This document shows positions 33,803 to 42,330 of a stretch of DNA of 46,182 bases, one piece after another (position 1 is the first letter of the stretch; each line of letters starts with the position of its first letter). The translations under genes were made by a program, and so were the position numbers. Under the pieces are notes generated by a model. It saw only the letters and a program-made list of their open reading frames with translations, searched no databases and had not been told where the DNA came from. The DNA is taken from the NCBI RefSeq assembly GCF_002835465.1, contig NZ_PIZM01000016.1, positions 1 to 46,182 of the forward strand, written 5' to 3'. The DNA is from Psychromonas sp. psych-6C06. Lineage in GTDB: Bacteria; Pseudomonadota; Gammaproteobacteria; Enterobacterales; Psychromonadaceae.

Positions 33803-35161
33803 ATGGCTTTAAGTGTTGTTATTCTTGCCGCTGGTAAAGGCACGCGCATGTGCTCACGTCTTCCTAAAGTACTGCATAAAATTGCAGACAAACCGATGGT
33901 ACAACACGTTATTGACACGGTAAAAGGTGTTGGTGCAGAAAATATTCATTTAATTTATGGTCATGGTGGCGATCAAATGAAAGAGGCGATCACTGAACGT
34001 CGTCTTAATTGGATAAAACAAACAGAGCAATTAGGTACTGGCCATGCAATGCAAATTGCCCAGCCACATTTTAGAGAAACTGAAAAAATTCTCATGGTAT
34101 ACGGTGATGTTCCTTTGTTAACTGCGCATACCTTGCAACAATTAATTGATGTTCAACCAGAAGGAGGCATTGGATTATTAACTGTTAAGCTGGATGATCC
34201 AACTGGTTACGGTCGTATTGAGCGTGTTGATGGTGATGTAAGTGCAATTATCGAACAGAAAGATGCAACACAAAATCAACGTGAAATTAAAGAAGTTAAT
34301 ACTGGAATTTTAGTCGCTAATGCACGTGATTTACGTCGTTGGCTACCAGCATTACGTAATGATAACGCCGCCGGTGAATATTATGTGACGGATATTATTA
34401 AAATGGCACACCAAGAGGGGCGTGTTATTGGTGCTGTCCACCCAAGCAGTACGGTAGAAGTAGAAGGGGTTAATAACCGCTTACAACTTTCTAAACTAGA
34501 GCGTGCTTATCAACGCTTAGAAGCTGAAAAACTGTTGCTACGCGGTGTTATGTTACGCGATCCTGATCGCTTTGATTTACGTGGTGAGCTAACTTGTGGC
34601 CAAGATGTTGATATCGATATTAATGTTATTATTAAAGGTAATGTTAACTTAGGCGATGGTGTTGTTATTGGTGCTAACTGTATTTTAATTGATTGTGATA
34701 TCGAAAATAACGTTGAAATTAAGCCGAACTCGATCATTGAAGGTAGCCGTATTGGCGACAACTCAACCATTGGGCCTTTTGCGCGTATTCGTCCTGAAAG
34801 TGTCATCGAAAAAAATGTGCATGTTGGTAATTTTGTTGAAATTAAAAAATCTACTTTAGGTAATGGTACTAAATGTGGTCACTTAAGCTATTTGGGTGAT
34901 AGTACGTTAGGACGTAACGTGAATATTGGTGCAGGAGTAATTACTTGTAATTATGATGGCGCTAATAAATACCCAACTAAAATTGGCAATGATGTGTTTG
35001 TTGGTAGTGACTGTCAACTTATTGCACCAGTTTCTATTGGTAATGGTGCAACAACAGCTGCAGGAACAACCATTGTGAATGATGTACCTGAAGATGCATT
35101 AGCGGTTGCTCGAACGAAGCAACGTAATCTGAATAATTGGAAACGCCCTACTAAAAAATAA
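33803..35161 (+). CDS. glmU: bifunctional UDP-GlcNAc pyrophosphorylase / GlcN-1-P acetyltransferase
   Basis: Makes UDP-GlcNAc, the precursor for peptidoglycan and lipid A. 452 residues from the ATG at 33803 (E. coli 456). The N-terminal uridyltransferase has LAAGKGTRM and the QLGTGHAM and YGDVPL motifs. The C-terminal left-handed beta-helix acetyltransferase starts near 250, with [11 protein letters not shown], the acetyl-CoA-site [11 protein letters not shown], and [10 protein letters not shown]. The frame is open upstream to 33746, but that extension is hydrophobic and not family-like; GGAA upstream supports 33803. It is monocistronic, with its own terminator, and is not next to the atp operon or glmS. 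Confidence 0.97.
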   Translation: MALSVVILAAGKGTRMCSRLPKVLHKIADKPMVQHVIDTVKGVGAENIHLIYGHGGDQMKEAITERRLNWIKQTEQLGTGHAMQIAQPHFRETEKILMVYGDVPLLTAHTLQQLIDVQPEGGIGLLTVKLDDPTGYGRIERVDGDVSAIIEQKDATQNQREIKEVNTGILVANARDLRRWLPALRNDNAAGEYYVTDIIKMAHQEGRVIGAVHPSSTVEVEGVNNRLQLSKLERAYQRLEAEKLLLRGVMLRDPDRFDLRGELTCGQDVDIDINVIIKGNVNLGDGVVIGANCILIDCDIENNVEIKPNSIIEGSRIGDNSTIGPFARIRPESVIEKNVHVGNFVEIKKSTLGNGTKCGHLSYLGDSTLGRNVNIGAGVITCNYDGANKYPTKIGNDVFVGSDCQLIAPVSIGNGATTAAGTTIVNDVPEDALAVARTKQRNLNNWKRPTKK

Positions 35162-35185
35162 CGTGAGCGACTTTTATTTCGGCAT

Positions 35186-35215
35186 AAGCCCAATCAATTG
35201 ATTGGGCTTTTTTTT
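35186..35215 (+). terminator. glmU terminator
   Basis: Perfect 12-bp palindrome AAGCCCAATCAA / TTGATTGGGCTT followed by a long T-run, 24 bases after the stop codon. Confidence 0.95.
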
Positions 35216-35326
35216 GTTTTAATTTTAAAGCGCTACTAATAGCAAACGACATAAATTGCTTCTAAGAAAAATGATGGCTTGATTAGAAAGGTTTAAAGCA
35301 GACGAGATAAAAGAGAAAATAAACAA

Positions 35327-35449
35327 TAAAAAAAGCCACTCTATTAATGGGCCTTAAATAGAGTGGCTAAGGATCTTCAAAACGAAGAAAAAATTTTGCT
35401 AACTCAAATGGGTACTTTTATTAGCGCCAGGTAATAATCGCAAGGATAG
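35327..35449 (-). ncRNA. candidate small RNA ending at an orphan terminator
   Basis: A strong minus-strand terminator (12-bp stem AGCCACTCTATT / AATAGAGTGGCT at 35334-35368, T-run at 35327-35333) lies 300 bases beyond deaD's own terminator. No gene in between could use it. On the minus strand a TATTAT box (35462-35457) would start a transcript near 35449, giving about 120 nt. Within it CTTC/GAAG (about 35374-35386) can form a second hairpin. The -35 element is poor (ATGATT). No homology to a known sRNA is recognised. The rest of 35216-35670 shows nothing else. Confidence 0.35.
35334..35368 (-). terminator. orphan minus-strand terminator
   Basis: Twelve-bp perfect stem with seven T on the minus strand. 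No T-run follows on the plus strand, so it is one-directional and does not serve glmU. Confidence 0.85.
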
Positions 35450-35670
35450 TGGCTAAATAATAGTGCTTAGGAGGTTGAAAATCATCAGTTGAGTTTGTTA
35501 GTTATTTAAAAACAATAAGTTATGTTTATGTGTAGGTTATGTTTCTATCATAGAGCAGTGTTTCTTGATGATATTAGTCTTTTCGCTAAACTGAAACTTT
35601 ATTTTCTTTAAAAACAGTGTGTTATGTTTTTATTGGGTGTATTAGAATCAGTTGAATGGATCTTGGGATA

Positions 35671-35698
35671 AAAAAAAGGAAGCTTAAAAGCTTCCTTT
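35671..35698 (-). terminator. deaD terminator
   Basis: Eleven-bp stem (AAAGGAAGCTT / AAGCTTCCTTT, loop AA) with a T-run on the minus strand, 24 bases after the deaD stop codon. Confidence 0.92.
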
Positions 35699-35721
35699 TA
35701 TGGTTCGATTAAAATGAAAAA

Positions 35722-37443
35722 CTAATCTTTTTTGATGTTTAGTTGGCGCTTACAAACATATACACCTTCAAGATGTTTCATTGTTTTTTCTGGCATCCCT
35801 TTTGGCAATTCAATGGTCGAGTAATTATCATTTAATTTGATATCACCGATAAAGCGGCTGTTAATATTCGCTTCATTTGCAATTGCACCAACGATGTTTT
35901 TAACTTGTACACCATGTGAACGGCCAACATCTAAACGGTATGTTTCTAACTCAACGTCTGTTGGGCGGCCACGGCCGCGAGGTTTGTCACCACCGCGCTC
36001 TGAACGATCTCCACGATCACCACGAGAACGGTCGTTACGTCCACGGCCACGATCATTGCGATCACCACGGTCAAAACCACGATCGTTTGAGCGAGGTTCT
36101 ACAAATTTCTCTTCTACAGGCTGCAGTGGTTTTTCTTTTTGTGCTAAGAAAAGTAGTGCGGCAGCAAGGTCTAAATCATCGATCTCGGTATTGTTTTCAA
36201 TTTGCTCAAACAAAGTGCGGTAGAACGTTAAGTCTTCACTTTCACAAACTGAGAATAGTTTTGTTTGGAAGCTTTCAATACGTGTTTTAGTAACTTCATC
36301 ACGTGTTGGTAAGTCCATGATAGTGATCTCTTGACGCGTCGCACGTTCAATCGCTTTTAATAGGCGACGTTCACGCGGTGCTGCAAATAAAATCGCTTTA
36401 CCTTTACGTCCTGCACGGCCTGTACGACCAATACGGTGAACGTAAGATTCGGTATCTGTTGGAATATCGTAGTTAACTACTAGGCTTAAACGCTCAACGT
36501 CAAGACCACGTGCCGCAACATCTGTTGCCACTAAAATATCTAAACTACCTGACTTAATACGTGCGATTGTGCGCTCACGTGTCTGCTGGTTCATATCACC
36601 GTTTAATGCTGCGCTGCGGTAACCACGTGCTTCTAAGCGCTCTGCTAACTCAACCGTTGCAGTCTTAGTACGTGCAAAGATGATTGCGCCATCGAACTCT
36701 TCTGTTTCTAACATACGTGTTAATGCATCAAGCTTATTAACACCACGTACAATCCAACATTTCTGTTCGATGTTTTCAACAGTAGACGTTTTTGCTTTGA
36801 TCTTCACTTCTGTTGGGTTGTTCATGTAACGTTTAGTAATACGTTTAATTTGATCTGGCATTGTTGCAGAAAACAATGCTGTTTGATGCTTTTCAGGCAT
36901 ATCTTTCATGATCGTTTCAACGTCATCGATGAACCCCATGCGTAACATTTCATCTGCTTCATCAAGCACTAATGCGTTCAGCCCAGAAAGGTCTAATGTT
37001 TTTCGTTTTAGGTGATCCATAATACGACCAGGCGTACCAACAACAACCTGTGGGCCACGGTTTAGTTGTTTAAACTGAATGTTGTAGCTTTGGCCACCGT
37101 AAATTGGCATAACGTGGAAACCACGTAGATGACGAGAGTAGCTTTGGAACGCTTCTGCTACTTGAATCGCTAACTCACGTGTAGGTGCTAATACTAATAC
37201 CTGTGGTTTCTTAATAGAAAGGTCGATATTTGCTAAAAGCGGTAATGCGAAAGCACCTGTTTTACCTGTACCCGTTTGTGCAAGGCCAAGTACATCTTCA
37301 CCATTTAATAGGTGTGGGATTGTTTGTGCTTGGATAGGAGAAGGTGTTTCGTAACCCATTTCTGCAACGACTTGAATGAGTTCTGCAGGTAAGTTTAGAT
37401 CGTTAAAAGTAATTGTTGTTTCTGTTGTATTTGACTCTGACAT
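35722..37443 (-). CDS. deaD: DEAD-box RNA helicase DeaD/CsdA
   Basis: Cold-shock RNA helicase for ribosome assembly and mRNA decay. 573 residues (E. coli 629). The helicase core (about 10-370) has a Q motif, AQTGTGKT, LDEADEML, FSATMP and HRIGRTGRAGRKG. A linker rich in Arg/Gly/Asp repeats follows (about 450-495, RGDR/NDRG units; the matching DNA at 35985-36095 is a repetitive tract). The C-terminal DbpA/CsdA RNA-binding domain (about 500-570) has RLDVGRSHGVQVKNIVGAIA. GAGG upstream supports the start. The 5' region is long and gene-free, as in E. coli, where a long leader mediates cold induction. Confidence 0.95.
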   Translation of the reverse strand: MSESNTTETTITFNDLNLPAELIQVVAEMGYETPSPIQAQTIPHLLNGEDVLGLAQTGTGKTGAFALPLLANIDLSIKKPQVLVLAPTRELAIQVAEAFQSYSRHLRGFHVMPIYGGQSYNIQFKQLNRGPQVVVGTPGRIMDHLKRKTLDLSGLNALVLDEADEMLRMGFIDDVETIMKDMPEKHQTALFSATMPDQIKRITKRYMNNPTEVKIKAKTSTVENIEQKCWIVRGVNKLDALTRMLETEEFDGAIIFARTKTATVELAERLEARGYRSAALNGDMNQQTRERTIARIKSGSLDILVATDVAARGLDVERLSLVVNYDIPTDTESYVHRIGRTGRAGRKGKAILFAAPRERRLLKAIERATRQEITIMDLPTRDEVTKTRIESFQTKLFSVCESEDLTFYRTLFEQIENNTEIDDLDLAAALLFLAQKEKPLQPVEEKFVEPRSNDRGFDRGDRNDRGRGRNDRSRGDRGDRSERGGDKPRGRGRPTDVELETYRLDVGRSHGVQVKNIVGAIANEANINSRFIGDIKLNDNYSTIELPKGMPEKTMKHLEGVYVCKRQLNIKKD

Positions 37444-37907
37444 AGAGGCCTCATGATTTGTATAAATTCTGCGTTTTAGCGAAGCATAAACGCGTCAATT
37501 CAGCATATACCTACGTCACCTCAATCGTTCCAACTTATGTTGAAACCATTTAATAATTCTCGCGTGTTATTTAATAAAATGTAATAACGCGTAGTAGGTC
37601 TAATCTGAAGATTTCGTAATGATTCTTTGAATCTGAATACGAGGGAGGCGCATTCTACTCGATCTGTTCATAAAATGCTCGCGTTATTTGATGTTAACCA
37701 CAAATTAGAAAGAATATTGACTATTTTTCTTGTTAATTCATCTGCTTTACACATTAACAGGCAACGAAATCGACTATTTGATGAGGTAGTAATGCTCATT
37801 AAAAAGCTCAATAGCAAGCTTAATCCCAATGCTTTCTGTATAAAGCGCCAAACTCGTGCCTGAATAACCATTTTGAGATAGTATGAAGCCTTAATAAGGA
37901 GAATCAT
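37444..37907. other. 464-base divergent promoter region of deaD and the YjeH-like gene
   Basis: It probably holds a long deaD 5' leader on the minus strand and the promoter of the transporter on the plus strand. A 78-codon frame at 37627-37863 starts with TTG without a ribosome-binding site and has no family features, so I do not call a gene. I see no clear cold-box or structured element. Confidence 0.55.
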
Positions 37908-39170
37908 TTGTCTACAGGTAATCAAAGGATAACCGTCACTCATGGTGTCGGGATGTTAGTCGCTGCTTTGCTCGGTTCGGGCGTTTTTATTATTCCCGCT
38001 ATTGCCGCATCCATTGCAGGTAGTTGGTCATTATTAGCATGGTTGATTATGGGGCTACTCATTTTGCCAATTGTGTTTACCTTTGCCGCGCTAGGAAAAC
38101 GATATCCACATGCAGGTGGAACGGCCTATTTTGCCCAGATTGCATTTGGCGATAAAGCTGCTCGTGTTGTTAGCTGGTTATTTATTTGGGTTGTAGCATT
38201 AGGCGCGCCAGTGATCGTTATCACTGCAGCTAACTTTTTAGTAAATGGCTTAACATCGATAGGTATTATTGAGCATGCATCATCAAAAATGTTATTCCTA
38301 TGTGCATTATTAATGTTGTTTTTATTGCTCTTTTTTAATCTTTTTGGTTTAAAAGCGGCGGCTATTGTACAAACTCTATTGAGTGTTTGCATTGTCGGGT
38401 GCCTACTTTTTGTTTCGGTTAATAGTCAAGTGACACAACCTTTTCATCTTCCTGATACTCCTTTTCAATTATCTACCTTAGCACTCAGTGCCAGTTATAT
38501 CCTTTGGTGCTTTTTGGGTATTGAGGCGATAGCCCATTTAGCTAATGATTTTAAAAATCCTCATCGTGACTTTCCATTAACGATTATCATCGGCATTTTT
38601 ATTACCTTACTGGTTTATACTGTCATAAGTCTGAGTTTGTTGCAGATGAGTTTTTATGGGGATGAGCGTGAAAATCTAAACTCAGTGATCAGTTTAGTTA
38701 AATTAAGCTTAGGAGGAAAAGGATACATATTTGTCTCTTTTGCCGGATTTTTAACATGTTACATTTCAGTAAGCCTCTATTTTGTTGGCTTTTCACGGTT
38801 ACTATCAAGCATGGCAAAGCAACAACAACTCCATGCTATGTTTGCCAAGGTAAATCGCTTTTCAGTACCCTATCTAGGTTTGATTTTTGCTGTATTGATG
38901 ACGACGATAATGTTATTCAATTACCATTATTCAGGACTTGATCTGGAAGGATTAATTGCATACGCGAATGGACTATTTATTTTGATTTATCTGGCTGCAT
39001 CAGTAGCGGGTATCAAGTTATTAAGCGGATACAATAAAAAGTTGGCTATAGTAGCGAGCCTAACCTGCTTGCTACTATTTATCTCCTTAGGTAGCCATGC
39101 TTGGTTTGCTGTAGGTCTGTTGCTACTTTTGATTTTTTATTATCGCGTTAAAAGAAAAAAGAGAAGCTAA
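37908..39170 (+). CDS. APC-superfamily amino-acid exporter (YjeH-like)
   Basis: 420 residues (E. coli YjeH 418) with about 12 membrane segments. The N-terminal VTHGVGMLVAALLGSGVFIIPAIAA has the unwound-helix GSG motif of APC transporters, and KRYPHAGGTAYFAQIAFG and WCFLGIEAIAHLANDFKNPHRDFP follow. YjeH exports methionine and branched-chain amino acids; that substrate range is an inference from resemblance. The start codon is TTG at 37908, with AAGGAG six bases upstream. It is a single gene. Confidence 0.9.
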   Translation: MSTGNQRITVTHGVGMLVAALLGSGVFIIPAIAASIAGSWSLLAWLIMGLLILPIVFTFAALGKRYPHAGGTAYFAQIAFGDKAARVVSWLFIWVVALGAPVIVITAANFLVNGLTSIGIIEHASSKMLFLCALLMLFLLLFFNLFGLKAAAIVQTLLSVCIVGCLLFVSVNSQVTQPFHLPDTPFQLSTLALSASYILWCFLGIEAIAHLANDFKNPHRDFPLTIIIGIFITLLVYTVISLSLLQMSFYGDERENLNSVISLVKLSLGGKGYIFVSFAGFLTCYISVSLYFVGFSRLLSSMAKQQQLHAMFAKVNRFSVPYLGLIFAVLMTTIMLFNYHYSGLDLEGLIAYANGLFILIYLAASVAGIKLLSGYNKKLAIVASLTCLLLFISLGSHAWFAVGLLLLLIFYYRVKRKKRS

Positions 39171-39181
39171 GCTTCTCTTTC
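39159..39181. terminator. terminator shared by the YjeH-like gene and nfuA
   Basis: Eleven-bp stem AAAGAGAAGCT / AGCTTCTCTTT that includes the transporter's stop codon. The T-run is best on the minus strand, so nfuA is the main user. Confidence 0.8.
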
Positions 39182-39208
39182 ATCATCAACCTTGTTGGAG
39201 AGGATTCG

Positions 39209-39790
39209 TTACTTGTAGAACGAATGGTCTCCACTTTGATGCTCTGTAATATCACGCACAGCGTTAAGTTCGCCAGAGAACTCTTCAAGTAATTCTTTTT
39301 CAATGCCATCTTTAAGTGTTAAATCCACCTGAGAGCAACCATTACAGCCACCACCAAATTCAATAACAGCGACATGGTCTTCTGTTAATTCGATTAATTT
39401 TATAAAACCACCATGGCTTGCAAGTTGTGGATTGATTTGTACTTGAATAACGTATTCAACACGATCAATTAAAGGTGCATCATCTTTTACTTTACGCATT
39501 TTTGCATTAGGTGCTTTTAGCGTTAGCTGTGTCCCTGTTTCTTCTTCTACAAGGTCAATAAATGCCTCTTCTAAAAAGGGAAGACTTACCTCATCAACTA
39601 AAGCGTCAAAACCCTCATAGTTTAAACGTGTATCGCTTTCTTCAACCGCTTCGGGTGGGCAGTATGAAACACCACACTCTGCTTTAGGTGTGCCTGGGTT
39701 GATAACAAATATGCGAATACTTGTTCCCTCTTTTTGTGGCTCTAATAATTTGCGAAAGTGTGCTTCTGCACTTGGAGTGATCTCAATCAT
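39209..39790 (-). CDS. nfuA: Fe-S biogenesis protein NfuA
   Basis: Carrier that delivers [4Fe-4S] clusters to target proteins under stress or iron limitation. 193 residues (E. coli 191). The N-terminal degenerate A-type domain (about 1-95) keeps only part of the cluster Cys set, as usual. The C-terminal Nfu domain carries GGGCNGC with cluster ligands Cys149 and Cys152. It lies next to comF and bioH on the opposite strand, the same neighbourhood as in E. coli (bioH-gntX-nfuA). Confidence 0.97.
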   Translation of the reverse strand: MIEITPSAEAHFRKLLEPQKEGTSIRIFVINPGTPKAECGVSYCPPEAVEESDTRLNYEGFDALVDEVSLPFLEEAFIDLVEEETGTQLTLKAPNAKMRKVKDDAPLIDRVEYVIQVQINPQLASHGGFIKLIELTEDHVAVIEFGGGCNGCSQVDLTLKDGIEKELLEEFSGELNAVRDITEHQSGDHSFYK

Positions 39791-39924
39791 TGCTCTGCCT
39801 CTGTTTAATCTCGAGTGGTTTAGTAGGGTATTATAACGGGCATTGTGAACAAGAAGAAAGCAAAAAAATAATATACACCTGATTTGTTATCTGTGGCGTT
39901 AGGCATCCAATAAGTGATTGCTAC

Positions 39925-40665
39925 CTATTTTTCTAATGCTGTCCGACTGACGCACCATACTGTGATGCTATTCACTTGCTGTTTTAGTAATGTTTTGCAT
40001 AAGCTATTGGTGGTTGCTCCTGTTGTTACAACATCATCGATAACGAGGATATTTTTATCCTTCAATAGGTAACTTTCTCGCGTATTTGAAACAAAGGCGT
40101 TTTCGACATTTCTCTGTCGCTGTTTAATTGTCAGCCCCTCTTGGGGCGTTGTCAGTCTGTTGCGTGAAATCTGATGCGTGATAATAGGGATCTGTAATTG
40201 CTTATGTAGGCTGTCACAGATAATTTGCGCTTGGTTAAAGCCGCGTGATGTTAATTTTTTATTGTGCAGAGGCACGGCGAGTAGAAAATCAAATTGTGCA
40301 AGTTCACTGGCCGTGTATCGAGATAATACTGACTTAACAAGCAGGTTCGCCAGTAACTCACCTGCTATAAGCTGCTTTTGATATTTTAATTGTTTAATTA
40401 ACGTTGAAAGTGGTTTGGTATAATCACCCAGCGCATGTACATGTTCAAAACGGTAGTCTTTATTCAGGCAGTCGCCACAGTATTCAGTTGTTTTAGCGAG
40501 GGGTAGGGCGCAATGTAAGCAGTAGTTCCGTTTTGAGAGGATCTTTTTTTCACAATGTAGACAGATAAGTTTACTATTACTCGGCAATGCGCAAATTAAG
40601 CATTGAGCGGGAAGGATTTGCTCAATAAGGCGGGTTGTCTGTTGCGCAATAAAATTGAAAATAAT
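39925..40665 (-). CDS. comF: ComF/GntX family phosphoribosyltransferase-like protein, unusual start codon
   Basis: ComF-type protein with N-terminal zinc-binding Cys pairs and a C-terminal PRTase domain with the PRPP motif VIDDVVTTGAT; LLAVPLHNKKLTSRGFNQAQ is diagnostic. It relates to ComF (DNA uptake) and E. coli GntX. The first available standard start (TTG at 40587) would remove the first Cys pair: the frame upstream still encodes ILPAQCLICALPSNSKLICL, a family-like N-terminus. Between the preceding stop and that TTG there is no ATG, GTG or TTG. AAGGAT at 40676-40671 is spaced six bases from an ATT codon (40665) and three from a CTG (40668). I therefore place the start at ATT 40665, as in infC, with moderate confidence. 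The gene faces bioH divergently. Confidence 0.85.
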   Translation of the reverse strand: MIFNFIAQQTTRLIEQILPAQCLICALPSNSKLICLHCEKKILSKRNYCLHCALPLAKTTEYCGDCLNKDYRFEHVHALGDYTKPLSTLIKQLKYQKQLIAGELLANLLVKSVLSRYTASELAQFDFLLAVPLHNKKLTSRGFNQAQIICDSLHKQLQIPIITHQISRNRLTTPQEGLTIKQRQRNVENAFVSNTRESYLLKDKNILVIDDVVTTGATTNSLCKTLLKQQVNSITVWCVSRTALEK

Positions 40666-40691
40666 CAGAGATCCTTAAAGGGGAGTTGGCT

Positions 40692-41465
40692 GTGAGTATA
40701 GAACAATCGGTACATTGTGAGGTGGTAGGGCAAGGGCCCGCATTGGTTTTGTTACATGGTTGGGGCGTTAATCGTGTCGTTTGGCAACCCGTGGTAGAGT
40801 CATTGAGTAGCAAACACCAACTGTATCTTGTTGATCTTCCTGGTTTTGGTGACAGTGAACCATTAACTGAATACACGTTGCAGTCGATAAGTGAGGCTAT
40901 TTTGCAAGTTGTACCAAAACGTGCGATTTGGTGTGGTTGGTCACTAGGCGGTCTGATTGCAACCTATGTTGCTATTAACTATCCCGCTCAAGTGAATAAA
41001 CTTATTCAGGTAGCGAGCTCCATGAAATTTGTTAGTGAAGATGATTGGAGTGGTGTTGATGCTTCGGTTTTCGATAATTTTTTAGCTGGATTAAAATCAA
41101 ACCCGGACAAAACATTAACGCGATTTATCGCTTTACAAGCGATGGGGTGTGCCAGTTCGCGTAAAGATAGTGTCACTTTTAAAAAGCTACTTACTGGAAG
41201 TAAAAAAGCGGAACAACAGGCGCTTATCGAAGGGCTACACCTATTAGCTCACTCTGATCTCCGCTCTGATTTTGCATCTATTACTGTCCCTTGCTTATCT
41301 TTATTTGGAGAGTTTGACAGCTTAGTTCCCTTGTCTACACAGAAAAAAACGTCTGAGATTTTGCCCAGCGTACAAACGCAACTATTTGAAAATTCATCAC
41401 ATGCGCCTTTTATCAGCGAAAATACACTATTTTGTCAGCGAGTACTTGAATTCACCAGCGCTTAA
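40692..41465 (+). CDS. bioH: pimeloyl-ACP methyl ester carboxylesterase
   Basis: Alpha/beta-hydrolase that frees pimeloyl-ACP from its methyl ester in biotin synthesis. 257 residues (E. coli 256). The triad is Ser84 in GWSLGG, Asp209 in FGEFDSLVP and His237 in SSHAPF; LLHGWGVN is the oxyanion segment. GTG at 40692 is the start: GGGAG is seven bases upstream, and the in-frame TTG at 40686 is too close to it. The other bio genes are not in the window, as usual for bioH. Confidence 0.94.
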   Translation: MSIEQSVHCEVVGQGPALVLLHGWGVNRVVWQPVVESLSSKHQLYLVDLPGFGDSEPLTEYTLQSISEAILQVVPKRAIWCGWSLGGLIATYVAINYPAQVNKLIQVASSMKFVSEDDWSGVDASVFDNFLAGLKSNPDKTLTRFIALQAMGCASSRKDSVTFKKLLTGSKKAEQQALIEGLHLLAHSDLRSDFASITVPCLSLFGEFDSLVPLSTQKKTSEILPSVQTQLFENSSHAPFISENTLFCQRVLEFTSA

Positions 41466-41547
41466 AAATTAACCGTTTTGATGTTTTTATGGTAGAATGT
41501 GCCATACTTTTATTGTCTCCTTTCATTTTTAAGTGGGGTTGTGTTTT

Positions 41548-41835
41548 ATGGATGTTCGTTCTGCTTTTAATAGTGGCCTAGCTGGTTTCCAAGATGCATC
41601 TGTACAGCTGAGTAACGCAAGTTCTCGGATAGCCCAAGCGGGCATAACAGAAAAAAGTATCAACGATTCACAGCAAGCAACGGGGAGTAATTCCCCTCTC
41701 GCTGAGCGAGCATCCACCTCTGTCACTACTGAGCTTATTAATCTTAAGGTTGCTGAGTTTCAGGCGAAGGCTTCGGCAAAGGTGATAACAACGGCCGACG
41801 AGATGGTCGGAACACTTATTGATACAAGTGCGTAA
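41548..41835 (+). CDS. small protein resembling a minimal flagellar rod/hook protein
   Basis: 95 residues from the ATG at 41548. The N-terminal segment (AFNSGLAGFQDASVQLSNAS) resembles the rod-domain helix of FlgB/C/E/G. The C-terminal segment (TTELINLKVAEFQAKASAKV, then ITTADEMVGTLID) closely follows the Flg_bbr_C pattern of axial flagellar proteins. A short linker replaces the central domains. It could polymerise with, cap or chaperone flagellar axial proteins, or be a relic; this is inference. No other flagellar gene is near. It is followed after five bases by the next gene, so the two are probably an operon. Confidence 0.65.
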   Translation: MDVRSAFNSGLAGFQDASVQLSNASSRIAQAGITEKSINDSQQATGSNSPLAERASTSVTTELINLKVAEFQAKASAKVITTADEMVGTLIDTSA

Positions 41836-41840
41836 TTGTC

Positions 41841-42263
41841 ATGGTAAATATTAATGCAGCCTTACCGACAACTATTGCAACTCCGTTTCATCCACCGACA
41901 GAGTCATTGCAACGTGATAACTTAATCAAGCCCGTAATCCCTAAAACAGAAGTTATCGCGTCTTACACTAAGCTTAGAGATCAAGAAGAAAAAGCGCAGT
42001 TTTCTGAAGAGGGGCGGAGCATTATTCAAGATGAAAATGAGCCGACCGATTCAGAAGCTAATAAAGAGCATCAACAGCAGCAATTCGCCGCACAAAATAG
42101 ACGTTTAAAATTTTTTGCTAAAAACAGTGAAGAAAAGCAGGGGAGTGAAGCTAAAGCATTACAGATAGTGCAAGATCTAAAATTAACCATTTCTGTTATT
42201 CAGGAAAAATATAAACGTGCAGTAAGCCCTTTACCTGATCCAACCATAAAATACGCACTATAA
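41841..42263 (+). CDS. hypothetical protein, partner of the small rod-like protein
   Basis: 140 residues, hydrophilic, without signal peptide or membrane segment. The N-terminal third is Pro-rich, the middle is very acidic and Gln-rich (HQQQQFAAQNRRLKFFAK), and the C-terminal third (about 98-130) is a predicted helix ending in EKYKRAVSPLPDPT. I do not recognise a family. It starts five bases after the preceding stop without an independent ribosome-binding site, which suggests translational coupling and a related function. Confidence 0.65.
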   Translation: MVNINAALPTTIATPFHPPTESLQRDNLIKPVIPKTEVIASYTKLRDQEEKAQFSEEGRSIIQDENEPTDSEANKEHQQQQFAAQNRRLKFFAKNSEEKQGSEAKALQIVQDLKLTISVIQEKYKRAVSPLPDPTIKYAL

Positions 42264-42296
42264 AAAAGGCAATCACCAAACTTTTGAATGATTGCC
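42262..42296 (-). terminator. slyD terminator
   Basis: Stem GGCAATCA / TGATTGCC with a T-run on the minus strand. It overlaps the stop region of the convergent small gene. Confidence 0.85.
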
Positions 42297-42330
42297 CTAT
42301 CAATTAACGATTAGCTAAACTTCGTCGTAA

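Noticed and set aside
35837-36223. Long frame antisense to deaD (128 codons)
   Set aside because: It is an artefact of the repetitive Arg/Gly-rich linker DNA of deaD; there is no ribosome-binding site or family resemblance.
37627-37863. 78-codon plus-strand frame in the deaD/YjeH-like intergenic region
   Set aside because: It has a TTG start without a Shine-Dalgarno and an unconvincing composition, and it occupies the probable deaD leader.
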